DNA from: a virus
IMG/VR virus record: IMGVR_UViG_3300047094_001413
Location: 1-43,340 of that record
Length of the DNA stretch: 43,340 bases
Direction: 5' to 3' (one strand)
Shown: piece after piece, positions 35,623 to 43,035 of the stretch
Position numbering within the stretch: the first letter of the stretch is position 1
Layout: each line of letters opens with the position of its first letter
Made by a program: the position numbers and the translations under genes
Notes under the pieces: model-generated
What the model was told of the DNA's origin: nothing
What the model saw: only the letters and a program-made list of their open reading frames with translations
The model's database searches: none

Positions 35623-36515
35623 AACGTAGAGATAACCTTATTATGTTGTTCGATTGCTCTTTGATGGAAATATTTATCGTCCCATCGCCTAATATCTCTC
35701 TCCATTAAGTTGTCATTGGATTTACCAAAACTAAAAAAATCATTTAAACTAAAATTATCTTTGTCGTTTTCCCACCATTCTTTATATGCTTCATAACAAC
35801 AAATAAAAGATTTCATTGGATACCATTCAGTAACATGAGTTGATCCTTTAAAAAAAGGATTACATGGAATTAATGGTACAGTATACGTATTCCCAGTTTG
35901 ACATAAAAAATAATCTGGAGTCCCTGCAAGATCGTTAAAGAAATAATTATCGCCTATTCCAGATTCTCTATTGATATAAATTGAGTTGGCAACAACTCCA
36001 TTAAATTTATATCTACCATTGATATAAAAAAGATTCAAAAGTTTTTCAACATGTTCTCGTTTTAATAATACTGGACCAAGAGAATAATTACTTTGAACTG
36101 GATGCAAATAAAATCTAACTATGTCTGGGCACTCATGTCCCAATTGTATAGAATCCCAATCATAAGGAAGATATGTTAATAGATCATCCCAACTAAAATG
36201 CCAATGATTGATAAAACTCAAATCATAATCATCTTCCATTAATATTACATAAGATTCATTTGTTTCAAAATACCAATTTCTTAAAGTATCAATTAAAAAA
36301 TAATTGTATGCTAAACATCGTTTAGATGCTAATTCTGAATGAACATCTAATATTTTTTCCTTTAAGTATTCTGGAAACCCCAATGGCATTGAGATTTTTG
36401 TAAATGTAATGCCATATAATTTAAATTGTTCCTCCATATATTTTTGTCGTTTTACTTCATTGTCTAAAGTAAAATAAAATACATGAGGGAAATTTTTTAA
36501 TTTATCACAACTCAT
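35619..36515 (-). CDS. Family 25-type glycosyltransferase
   Basis: First gene of the - strand operon. I prefer the ATG at 36515 (298 residues, MSCDKLKNFPHVFYFTLDNE) over the ATG at 36539, because the late-type box at 36541-36548 touches the latter but lies 25 bases before the former. The N-terminus (VFYFTLDNEVKRQKYMEEQF) and the nucleotide-sugar/metal site ILMEDDYDLSF (EDD at residues 94-96) match glycosyltransferase family 25, the LPS-type galactosyl- or glucosyltransferases. Later segments (YDWDSIQLGHE, GPVLLKREHVEKLL, GIGDNYFFNDLAG) fit the same fold. It may decorate phage virion proteins or host glycan; acceptor and sugar are unknown. The stop overlaps the first radical SAM gene (ATGA). 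Confidence 0.75.
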   Translation of the reverse strand: MSCDKLKNFPHVFYFTLDNEVKRQKYMEEQFKLYGITFTKISMPLGFPEYLKEKILDVHSELASKRCLAYNYFLIDTLRNWYFETNESYVILMEDDYDLSFINHWHFSWDDLLTYLPYDWDSIQLGHECPDIVRFYLHPVQSNYSLGPVLLKREHVEKLLNLFYINGRYKFNGVVANSIYINRESGIGDNYFFNDLAGTPDYFLCQTGNTYTVPLIPCNPFFKGSTHVTEWYPMKSFICCYEAYKEWWENDKDNFSLNDFFSFGKSNDNLMERDIRRWDDKYFHQRAIEQHNKVISTL

Positions 36516-36540
36516 AATCAAATATATTTTACCCGTCATC

Positions 36541-36548
36541 TATTTATT
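36541..36548 (-). promoter_or_regulatory. Candidate late promoter box for the - strand island
   Basis: On the - strand this reads AATAAATA, identical to the boxes before gp8 and gp20. It ends 25 bases before the ATG at 36515, so the glycosyltransferase and both radical SAM genes could be expressed late, with the virion genes. Confidence 0.45.
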
Positions 36549-36555
36549 CTAAATA
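36548..36555 (+). promoter_or_regulatory. Candidate late promoter box, + strand, back to back
   Basis: TCTAAATA directed rightward, sharing one base with the leftward box. It ends 12 bases before the ATG of the 57-residue gene, like the TCTAAATA 11 bases before gp3. The short spacing implies a very short leader, which makes it less certain. Confidence 0.35.
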
Positions 36556-36567
36556 CTAGAGTAATTC

Positions 36568-36741
36568 ATGAGAATATCAATGGAAGAACTTCTAGATATG
36601 ATTGTTGGTGATGAAGCACCATCTACAATTTCTGATAAGATTAAAGATTTGCTCTACACTCGCTCAGCAGAAAAAATCGAAGTGTTGAGACCATCCGTTT
36701 CAAATTCAATGTTTGATTCCATTGCACTAGATGCAGAATAA
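36568..36741 (+). CDS. 57-residue protein in the prohead core gp67 position
   Basis: A short + strand gene (ATG at 36568, TAA at 36739-36741) between the accessory island and gp21, the place of T4 genes 67/68. It reads MRISMEELLDMIVGDEAPST, then ISDKIKDLLYTRSAEKIEVL, then RPSVSNSMFDSIALDAE. The helical ISD-IKD-LY-RSAEKI--LRP-V pattern is one I associate with small head-core proteins of marine T4-like phages. T4 gp67 has a loosely similar helix (AMAARTIDLIKEEKIALA) and an acidic tail that is absent here. A scaffold-core role is likely from position; homology is unproven. Confidence 0.65.
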   Translation: MRISMEELLDMIVGDEAPSTISDKIKDLLYTRSAEKIEVLRPSVSNSMFDSIALDAE

Positions 36742-36749
36742 TAAAGAAC

Positions 36750-36757
36750 AATAAATA
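36750..36757 (+). promoter_or_regulatory. Candidate late promoter box before the 89-residue gene
   Basis: AATAAATA in the 42-base gap, ending 26 bases before the ATG at 36784, in line with the spacing of the boxes before gp8 and gp20. Confidence 0.5.
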
Positions 36758-36783
36758 ACTAACAAGGTCTTTATTATATAATA

Positions 36784-37053
36784 ATGCAAGTAACAAAACC
36801 ACTTTCTATAGAAACTGATTTAGCAACTTCTTCTGGTGCTGGAACAAGTATACTTTCTGCAACATGTGTACGATTATACAATGGAGCTGGTGCAGCAACT
36901 ACAATTGTAATTTCAGAATCTGTTGGGGCAAGTGCATCTTATTCATTTACCTTGCCCACTGGTGCTGTTGAATTTGTACAAAAATTACCTACTGATATTA
37001 TTTGGGCTTCAGCATCATCAATAAAAGTAACAAAAGTAGGATTTACAAATTAA
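36784..37053 (+). CDS. Small beta-rich virion-type protein before gp21
   Basis: An 89-residue protein, rich in Ala, Ser, Thr and Val, with alternating hydrophobic strands (SILSATCVRLYNGAGAATTI, then ASYSFTLPTGAVEFVQKLP, then ASSIKVTKVGFTN). It looks like a single beta-sandwich domain without signal peptide or membrane segment. It has its own late-type box and is followed by gp21 after four bases. I do not recognise the family with certainty. A minor capsid or decoration protein would fit its place among the head genes and its fold, but this is inference. Confidence 0.7.
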   Translation: MQVTKPLSIETDLATSSGAGTSILSATCVRLYNGAGAATTIVISESVGASASYSFTLPTGAVEFVQKLPTDIIWASASSIKVTKVGFTN

Positions 37054-37057
37054 ACCA

Positions 37058-37711
37058 ATGAAACTTATCAGAGAAGAAATCGAAAAGGTTGAAGTTATCA
37101 CCGAGAGTGTTGGTGGTAAAAAACAAATGTATATTTCAGGAGTATTCCTCCAAAGCGAAATGGTAAATCGCAATGGTAGAATGTATCCTTTCTCTATCAT
37201 GGAAAGAGAAGTAAAGAGATATACTAATGATTATGTTAATAAAGGTAGAGCACTTGGGGAGCTAGGACACCCAGATGGTCCCACCGTAAATCTCGATAGA
37301 GTTTCTCATAAGATTACTGAACTTAAGCAAGACGGTAATAATTTTATTGGTAAAGCACAAATCCTACATACCCCAATGGGTAAGATTGCTGAAGCACTTC
37401 TTAAAGACGGAGTAACTCTCGGTGTTTCTTCTCGTGGTATTGGTTCTTTAAGAGAAAATATTAAAGGTGGTTATAAAGAAGTTGGTGAAGACTTCATGCT
37501 TGCAACTGCAGCAGATATTGTTGCCGATCCTTCTGCCCCTGATGCTTTTGTTCAGGGAATTATGGAAGGTAAGGAGTGGATTTGGGATGGTGGAATTCTT
37601 CGTGAAAAGATTGCAAACCAAACCAGACAAAGAATTGAAAATCTTTCTAGAAGAAGAGAATTAGAAGAACATAAGTTAAACTTATTCAATGACTTTTTGA
37701 ATTCCCTTTGA
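37058..37711 (+). CDS. gp21: Prohead maturation protease gp21
   Basis: A serine protease of the herpesvirus-assemblin type that cleaves scaffold and capsid proteins in the prohead. It has 217 residues (T4 212). Conserved parts are SGVFLQSEMVNRNGRMYPFS, the catalytic His71 in ALGELGHPDGP, DRVSHKITEL, and the nucleophile Ser124 or Ser125 in TLGVSSRGIGSL, followed by DIVADPSAPDAFVQGIMEG. The C-terminus is a basic helix that is probably trimmed. No strong ribosome site precedes the ATG, four bases after the upstream stop, so coupling is likely. It ends in TGA. Confidence 0.95.
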   Translation: MKLIREEIEKVEVITESVGGKKQMYISGVFLQSEMVNRNGRMYPFSIMEREVKRYTNDYVNKGRALGELGHPDGPTVNLDRVSHKITELKQDGNNFIGKAQILHTPMGKIAEALLKDGVTLGVSSRGIGSLRENIKGGYKEVGEDFMLATAADIVADPSAPDAFVQGIMEGKEWIWDGGILREKIANQTRQRIENLSRRRELEEHKLNLFNDFLNSL

Positions 37712-37737
37712 GCATATATAGGTAAAAATTCTAATTT

Positions 37738-37749
37738 AATAAATAAATA
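37738..37749 (+). promoter_or_regulatory. Candidate double late promoter box before gp22
   Basis: AATAAATAAATA holds two overlapping copies of AATAAATA (37738-37745 and 37742-37749), 36-40 bases before the gp22 ATG, in the 74-base gap after gp21. The ribosome site GGAGAG follows at 37775-37780. Confidence 0.5.
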
Positions 37750-37785
37750 TAGATTAAATTCATTAAGGTTAATCGGAGAGTCCAA

Positions 37786-39045
37786 ATGTCTAGTGGCAAC
37801 AATTTACACGAAATGGAAGCAGGCACAAAGCAATCCTCGACCGCTGTCAATGCAGGTGCAAAGGCAGGCGATCCAATGCAAAAGCTCGCTCCTGGCGCAG
37901 TAGCAGGTCAAACAGGTTCTTGGGAAGACCTTGGTGGTCCTACTCCAGAAAATTATCGTTCAGATGATAATTCTGCAGAACTCAAAACTCCAGGCAAAAC
38001 CCTTCAACAAGTAAGAAATGTTGTTAACAAGGGCGCTAAGGCAGCAGACCCAATGAAAGGTCTTAAGAAGAGCGATGCTGTTAAGGAAGAGGAAGAAGTA
38101 GATTCTGAAGATCTCCTTGATGAAGAAGAGATTCTTGAAGATGAAGAGATTGTAGCAGAAGCTGCAGAAGAAGATGAAGAGGATGAAGAGGATGAAGAAG
38201 GTGAAGATGAAGATGAGAAGGGTGAGGACAAAAAGAAGAAGAAGATGAAGGAAGAGGTTGAAGAAGACGAAGACGAAGACGAAGAGGAAGAAGAAGAAGA
38301 AGAAGAGTTTGACATTGAAGAAGATGTTAATGCTCTTCTAGATGGTGAAGACCTCTCTGAGGAATTCCAAGAGAAGGCACGTACCATCTTTGAAGCTGCT
38401 CTAAGATCAAAAGTTACTGAGATCAAAGAAGCACTCATTACTCAGTATGATGAAGCATACGAAGCAAGACTTGTAGAAGAAGTACAAGAAATTAAATCAG
38501 CTCTTGAAGAAAGAGTTGATTCATATCTTGAGTACGTTGCTGAGGAATGGATGACCGAAAATCAACTTGTAGTTGAGAACGGTCTGAAGTCAGAAATGAC
38601 TGAATCATTCCTCTCAGGTATGAAGGAACTTTTTGAAGCACATTATGTATCAATCCCTGAAGATAAATATGATGTTCTTGAGAGCATGGTAGAAAAACTT
38701 GATGAAATGGAGACAAAACTCAACGAGCAGATTGAAAAGAATATTACTTTAAACAAGCGCCTCTCAGAGTCGGTTGCTGAAGGAATCTTTGATGATGTAG
38801 CAGAGGGTCTAGCACTCTCTCAGAAAGAGAAGCTCGCTTCACTTGCCGAAAGTGTTGAGTTTGAAAGTGGAGAAAAATATCGTGAAAAACTGGAGATGTT
38901 GAGAGAATCATACTTCTCATCACAGAAAACTCCAAAGGCAAAAACCGAAAGTTTAATTGAAGAGGTTGAACTAAATTCTGCTGGTTATACCTCAGAATAT
39001 ATGAATTCATATCTCAGAACACTTTCAGCAGTTGCTAAAAAGTGA
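37786..39045 (+). CDS. gp22: Prohead scaffolding protein gp22
   Basis: The main core protein around which gp23 assembles; it is later destroyed by gp21. It has 419 residues (T4 269). The N-terminal 100 residues hold repeated GAKAGDPMQKL / GAKAADPMKGL elements. Residues about 100-185 are an extreme Glu/Asp tract with one Lys cluster (DKKKKKMKEE). The remainder is a long predicted helix (QEKARTIFEAALRSKVTEIK, VQEIKSALEERVDSYLEYVA, EWMTENQLVVENGLKSEMTE) typical of gp22. The C-terminus (SAGYTSEYMNSYLRTLSAVA) is the usual end. The gene has its own ribosome site and a double late box. It uses more GC-ending codons than the tail genes. Confidence 0.92.
   Translation: MSSGNNLHEMEAGTKQSSTAVNAGAKAGDPMQKLAPGAVAGQTGSWEDLGGPTPENYRSDDNSAELKTPGKTLQQVRNVVNKGAKAADPMKGLKKSDAVKEEEEVDSEDLLDEEEILEDEEIVAEAAEEDEEDEEDEEGEDEDEKGEDKKKKKMKEEVEEDEDEDEEEEEEEEEFDIEEDVNALLDGEDLSEEFQEKARTIFEAALRSKVTEIKEALITQYDEAYEARLVEEVQEIKSALEERVDSYLEYVAEEWMTENQLVVENGLKSEMTESFLSGMKELFEAHYVSIPEDKYDVLESMVEKLDEMETKLNEQIEKNITLNKRLSESVAEGIFDDVAEGLALSQKEKLASLAESVEFESGEKYREKLEMLRESYFSSQKTPKAKTESLIEEVELNSAGYTSEYMNSYLRTLSAVAKK
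38083..38330 (+). repeat. Glu/Asp low-complexity tract in gp22
   Basis: GAA/GAT/GAG/GAC repeat DNA coding for about 83 residues that are mostly acidic, including a run of nine glutamates. Such purine-rich repeats can slip during replication, so the tract length may vary between relatives. Confidence 0.85.
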
Positions 39046-39094
39046 ATTTAATATAATTCAAACAAAACCAAACACGTTACAAAGGTAAAAGCAA

Positions 39095-40504
39095 ATGTTC
39101 CAATCCGAGCATCTGCAGGAAAAGTGGGCACCACTTCTCGACTATGATGGTCTTGATCCAATCAAAGATTCACACAGAAGAGCAGTAACCGCTGTCCTGT
39201 TAGAAAACCAAGAAAAATTCCTGAGAGAGCAATCAGCTTTCTCAAATGGAATGCTGATGGAATCCCCAACCAATAGCGGAAACGCTGCTGGTGCTTCAGG
39301 TGGTTTCTCAGGTTCCGCTACTGCTGCAGGTCCTGTAGCAGGTTTTGATCCAGTTCTGATTTCACTCATCAGACGTGCAATGCCTAACCTGGTCGCATAT
39401 GACCTCGCAGGCGTTCAACCAATGAGTGGTCCTACTGGACTCATCTTCGCAATGCGTTCACGCTACACCAACCAGAGCGGCACTGAAGCTCTGTTTAACG
39501 AAGCAGATACAGTATTCTCTGGTCAGAACTCTGGTATTGGTCTCACCGCTGCAACTAACGTTGCTGCTGGTATGGGTACTACTACTCAGTATGGTTCAAA
39601 CCCAGGTCTTCTGAACCCAGTTGGTACTGGTTCTTCAACTGGTTCTGATGGTTACAACGTTGGTCAGGGTATGTACACTGGAGATTCTGAGAATCTCGGT
39701 AACGGTGCAGGTAACCAGTTCAACGAAATGGCATTCTCAATTGAGAAAGTCCTTGTTGAAGCAAAGTCAAGAGCACTGAAGGCAGAATACAGTCTTGAGC
39801 TTGCACAAGACCTGAAGGCAATTCACGGTCTGAATGCAGAAGCAGAACTTGCTAACATTCTCTCTACTGAAATCCTCGCAGAAATCAACAGAGAAGTCAT
39901 CAGAACCATCTACAAGGTTGCTGAGCAAGGTGCTGCTGCTAACACTGCTACCGCTGGTGTATTCGACCTCGACATCGACTCCAATGGTCGTTGGTCAGTT
40001 GAAAAGTTCAAGGGTCTCCTGTTCCAAATCGAGCGTGATGCTAACGCAATCGCACAAAGAACTCGTAGAGGAAAGGGTAACGTTGTTATGTGTTCCGCAG
40101 ACGTTGCTTCTGCACTGAGCATGGCTGGTGTACTTGATTACACTCCTGCTCTGAACGCAAACCTCAACGTTGATGACACTGGTAACACCTTTGCGGGTGT
40201 TCTGCTTGGTAAGTATCGCGTATATATCGATCCTTATTCAGCAAACGTATCTGCTAACCAGTACTACGTTGTTGGTTATAAGGGTTCTTCCCCTTATGAT
40301 GCAGGTCTGTTCTATTGCCCTTACGTTCCTCTCCAAATGGTTCGTGCCGTTGGTGAGAACACCTTCCAGCCTAAGATTGGCTTTAAGACCAGATACGGTC
40401 TTGTTGCTAACCCATTCGCTGAAGGCACCACTCAGGGTCTCGGCAGACTTCAAGTTAACGCAAACCGTTACTACAGAAGAGTTCAAATCAAGAACCTCAT
40501 GTGA
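39095..40504 (+). CDS. gp23: Major capsid protein gp23
   Basis: The shell subunit with HK97 fold. It has 469 residues (T4 521). T4-like segments: the N-terminal LQEKWAPLLDYDGLDPI and ENQEKFL, then LIRRAMPNLVAYDLAGVQPM followed by SGPTGLIFAMRSRY, and the C-terminal YCPYVPLQMVRAVGENTFQP, FKTRYGLVANPF and the ending NRYYRRVQIKNLM. The delta peptide is likely cut by gp21 at Leu54-Met-Glu56/Ser57, which fits the (L/I)xE/(A/G/S) rule. Codon use is unlike the neighbours (AAC, CTG, CTC and TTC favoured), as in a very highly expressed gene. A GNRA-loop terminator follows directly. There is no gp24 vertex gene downstream. Confidence 0.97.
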   Translation: MFQSEHLQEKWAPLLDYDGLDPIKDSHRRAVTAVLLENQEKFLREQSAFSNGMLMESPTNSGNAAGASGGFSGSATAAGPVAGFDPVLISLIRRAMPNLVAYDLAGVQPMSGPTGLIFAMRSRYTNQSGTEALFNEADTVFSGQNSGIGLTAATNVAAGMGTTTQYGSNPGLLNPVGTGSSTGSDGYNVGQGMYTGDSENLGNGAGNQFNEMAFSIEKVLVEAKSRALKAEYSLELAQDLKAIHGLNAEAELANILSTEILAEINREVIRTIYKVAEQGAAANTATAGVFDLDIDSNGRWSVEKFKGLLFQIERDANAIAQRTRRGKGNVVMCSADVASALSMAGVLDYTPALNANLNVDDTGNTFAGVLLGKYRVYIDPYSANVSANQYYVVGYKGSSPYDAGLFYCPYVPLQMVRAVGENTFQPKIGFKTRYGLVANPFAEGTTQGLGRLQVNANRYYRRVQIKNLM

Positions 40505-40524
40505 GTCTGGTCACAATTTAATCA

Positions 40525-40550
40525 AGAGACCCGAAAGGGTCTCTTTTTTT
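40525..40550 (+). terminator. Intrinsic terminator after gp23
   Basis: AGAGACCC (40525-40532), loop GAAA, GGGTCTCT (40537-40544), then T45-50. This is a perfect 8-bp stem closed by a stable GNRA-type tetraloop and followed by a T-run, 20 bases after the gp23 stop. Confidence 0.95.
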
Positions 40551-40551
40551 A

Positions 40552-40559
40552 TCTAAATA
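40552..40559 (+). promoter_or_regulatory. Candidate late promoter box before gp3
   Basis: TCTAAATA directly after the gp23 terminator and 11 bases before the gp3 ATG. A promoter is needed here for gp3, uvsY and uvsW if the terminator is efficient; the closeness to the ATG would leave a very short leader. Confidence 0.4.
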
Positions 40560-40570
40560 GTTAGAAAACA

Positions 40571-41134
40571 ATGACTACAGGTAATCTTTATAGTAATCAA
40601 ATCCAAAATAGAAATTTTCTATCTTCTATTGCATTCAAATTTACTTTGAATAGAGCACGTAAAGTATCATTCTTTTCTAACTCTGCAAATATACCAGGAA
40701 TGACTTTAGGTGTTGCAGAGCAACCAACTTATCTAAAAAATATTGATATTCCAGGAGATAAAATAGTATTTCAAGATTTTACTCTAAGATTTATTGTAGA
40801 TGAGAATTTAGAAAATTATATGGAGATTCAAAGATGGATGCGTGGTCTTGGATTTCCAGAGTCATTAGAAGAAATTTATAACTTACAAAAACAAGATAAT
40901 ACTCAGTTAGGATTTGATAGCAAATCCATGAACATTTATTCTGATGGAACTTTGCAAATTTTGAATAGCAATCAAAGACCACAGTTTGATGTTATATTTA
41001 AAGATATGTTTCCATATGATTTGTCAGAATTAACATTTGATGCTACCAATCCAGATGTAGAATACTTTACTGCAGAGGTATCTTTCAAGTATACTATTTA
41101 CGATATATATGACCCAAAAGGAAATAAATTATGA
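40571..41134 (+). CDS. gp3: Tail completion and sheath stabilizer protein gp3
   Basis: Caps the head-proximal end of the tail tube and stops its growth. It has 187 residues (T4 176). Family features: a start with FLSSIAFKFTLNRARKVSFF, a central NIPGMTLGVAEQPTYLKNID, DKIVFQDFTLRFIVDENLEN and YMEIQRWMRGLGFPES. The end (VEYFTAEVSFKYTIYDIYD) is a tube-like strand pair, as expected since gp3 is related to gp19. The stop overlaps the uvsY start as ATGA. In T4 gene 3 lies elsewhere; its place after gp23 is usual for marine T4-like phages as I recall. Confidence 0.88.
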   Translation: MTTGNLYSNQIQNRNFLSSIAFKFTLNRARKVSFFSNSANIPGMTLGVAEQPTYLKNIDIPGDKIVFQDFTLRFIVDENLENYMEIQRWMRGLGFPESLEEIYNLQKQDNTQLGFDSKSMNIYSDGTLQILNSNQRPQFDVIFKDMFPYDLSELTFDATNPDVEYFTAEVSFKYTIYDIYDPKGNKL

Positions 41135-41568
41135 TTCTTGACCTTGAACAAATCCAACAAATGTGGGAAAAGGATGCTCACATTGATATGGATAACTTAC
41201 ATACTGAATCAATTAATGTTCCGTTGTTACATGCTAAATACTTTGAGATTTACAACAATGTAATTCTTCTTAAAAAGAAAGCAGAACAACAAAGAAAAAA
41301 TATTCGTCACGAGCGTTATGAATATTTTACTGGTAAAGCAGACCCAGAAGTTTACGTAGAATATCCCTTCCCTAAAAAAATTAGAGATAAAGATACTCTT
41401 CAAAAATACTTGGATGCAGATGAAAAGTTGTCTCAAATTAGTTTAAAAGTTGAGTATTACGAAACAATTTTAAACTACTTAGAAAGTATTCTAAAGGTAA
41501 TTCAAAACAGAACATACCAAATAAAGAATGCTATTGAATTCTTAAAATTCCAAGCAGGATATGGTTGA
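41131..41568 (+). CDS. uvsY: Recombination mediator UvsY
   Basis: Loads the UvsX recombinase onto single-stranded DNA covered by gp32. It has 145 residues (T4 137). The N-terminus LDLEQIQQMWEKDAHIDMDN parallels T4 LEDLQEELKKDVFIDSTK. The middle RHERYEYFTGKADPEVY parallels T4 KARLDYYSGRGD, and the end IKNAIEFLKFQAG parallels T4 IKHIQDMRAFEAGK. The protein is mainly helical. It is coupled to gp3 (ATGA) and overlaps uvsW by 8 bases, so the three are one translational unit. The UvsY-UvsW pairing is as in T4. Confidence 0.88.
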   Translation: MILDLEQIQQMWEKDAHIDMDNLHTESINVPLLHAKYFEIYNNVILLKKKAEQQRKNIRHERYEYFTGKADPEVYVEYPFPKKIRDKDTLQKYLDADEKLSQISLKVEYYETILNYLESILKVIQNRTYQIKNAIEFLKFQAGYG

Positions 41569-43033
41569 TAACTTTGATCTTTTGATTTCAAAATCAAACG
41601 AAGTATATTTAAAAATTACATGTGAACCCCACATAGAATATGAATTAAGGGACTATTTTAAATTTGAAGTCCCTAATGCAAAATTTATGCCTCAATATAG
41701 AGGTAGAAATTGGAATGGAGAAATACATTTATTTGATATTAGAACCAAACAACTCTACGTAGGTTTATTAGATAAATTAATTTCTTTTTGTGGTAATTAT
41801 AATTACAATTACAAATTTGAAGATAATAAATTCTATGGGATGCCATTTGAAGTTAATGATGGCATTTCATATGAAGGTGTCAAAGATTATATGAAATCTA
41901 TTTGTTCTCATGTTCCTAGAGATTATCAAATAGAGGGAGTATACGATGCTCTAAAACATAATAGAAAATTATTGATAAGTCCCACTGCATCTGGCAAATC
42001 TTTGATGATTTACTCTCTCGTAAGATATTATGTGGAGAGAGGGCAAAAAATTCTTGTAGTTGTTCCAACGACATCTCTTGTAGAGCAGATGTACAAAGAT
42101 TTTGAGGATTATAGTTGGGATGCTTCATCGTACTGTCACAAAATTTATTCTGGTAGGGAAAAAACTAATAACTCTCCAGTAACAATTACTACTTGGCAAT
42201 CAATTTATAAACTTGAAAGAGGTTTCTTTGAAGACTTTGATGTTGTAATTGGCGATGAAGCTCATTTATTTAAATCTAAATCATTAATACAAATCATGAC
42301 AAAGCTACATCATGCAAAGTATAGATTTGGATTTACAGGAACTTTAGATGGAACCCAAACTCATAAATGGGTCCTTGAAGGATTATTTGGTCCATCTTAT
42401 AAAATTATAAGAACTTCAGAGTTGATGGAGAAAGGGCACGTATCAAAATTAGATATTAGATGTTTAGTATTAAAGCATAAACCAAGAATATTTGCAACAT
42501 ATGAAGATGAAGTTCAATTTATAATTTCTCATGATAAAAGGAATAATTTTATTAAAAATTTATCCCTAGATCTAAAAGGCAATACTCTTATTTTATTCTC
42601 AAGGGTTGAGACTCATGGAAAACCTTTGTATGAATTAATATATAATGCTAAAAAAGCAAATAGAAAAGTATTTTTTATTCATGGTGGTGTTGATACTGAA
42701 GAGAGAGAACTTGTTAGAGAAATAACGGAACGAGAAGAAGATGCAATCATTATTGCTTCATATGGTGTATTTTCTACAGGAATAAATATAAGAAACCTAC
42801 ACAATGTAATTTTTGCCTCTCCGAGTAAGTCTAGAATTCGTAATCTCCAATCTATCGGAAGAGTTCTTAGGAAGGGTAAAAATAAAACTAAAGCAATGTT
42901 ATATGACATATCTGATGATTGCACATATAATTCAAGAAAAAATTATACTTTGAATCATTTAATAGAAAGAATTAAAATTTATAATGAAGAAAAGTTTAAT
43001 TATGAAATAATAACAATTAACTTAAAGGAATAA
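41561..43033 (+). CDS. uvsW: RNA-DNA and DNA helicase UvsW
   Basis: A superfamily 2 helicase that unwinds branched DNA and R-loops, moving replication from origin- to recombination-dependent mode. It has 490 residues (T4 503). Motifs in order: Q-type VPRDYQIEGVYDAL (118-131), Walker A TASGKS (142-147), VVVPTTSL (167-173), DEAH (232-235), FGFTGTL (256-262), LILFSRVETHGK (343-354), ASYGVFSTGINI (399-410) and the arginine-finger motif QSIGRVLRKG (430-439). All expected motifs are intact. The start overlaps uvsY by 8 bases, with AGGA just before the ATG. Confidence 0.94.
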   Translation: MVDNFDLLISKSNEVYLKITCEPHIEYELRDYFKFEVPNAKFMPQYRGRNWNGEIHLFDIRTKQLYVGLLDKLISFCGNYNYNYKFEDNKFYGMPFEVNDGISYEGVKDYMKSICSHVPRDYQIEGVYDALKHNRKLLISPTASGKSLMIYSLVRYYVERGQKILVVVPTTSLVEQMYKDFEDYSWDASSYCHKIYSGREKTNNSPVTITTWQSIYKLERGFFEDFDVVIGDEAHLFKSKSLIQIMTKLHHAKYRFGFTGTLDGTQTHKWVLEGLFGPSYKIIRTSELMEKGHVSKLDIRCLVLKHKPRIFATYEDEVQFIISHDKRNNFIKNLSLDLKGNTLILFSRVETHGKPLYELIYNAKKANRKVFFIHGGVDTEERELVREITEREEDAIIIASYGVFSTGINIRNLHNVIFASPSKSRIRNLQSIGRVLRKGKNKTKAMLYDISDDCTYNSRKNYTLNHLIERIKIYNEEKFNYEIITINLKE

Positions 43034-43035
43034 TT

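Noticed and set aside
36515-36539. ATG at 36539 as start of the glycosyltransferase
   Set aside because: It is only one base from the late-type box with no ribosome site, and the conserved family sequence begins after the second ATG at 36515; still possible if the promoter is elsewhere.
38004-38438. Serine-rich 144-residue ORF on the - strand
   Set aside because: It is the complement of the Glu/Asp repeat of gp22.
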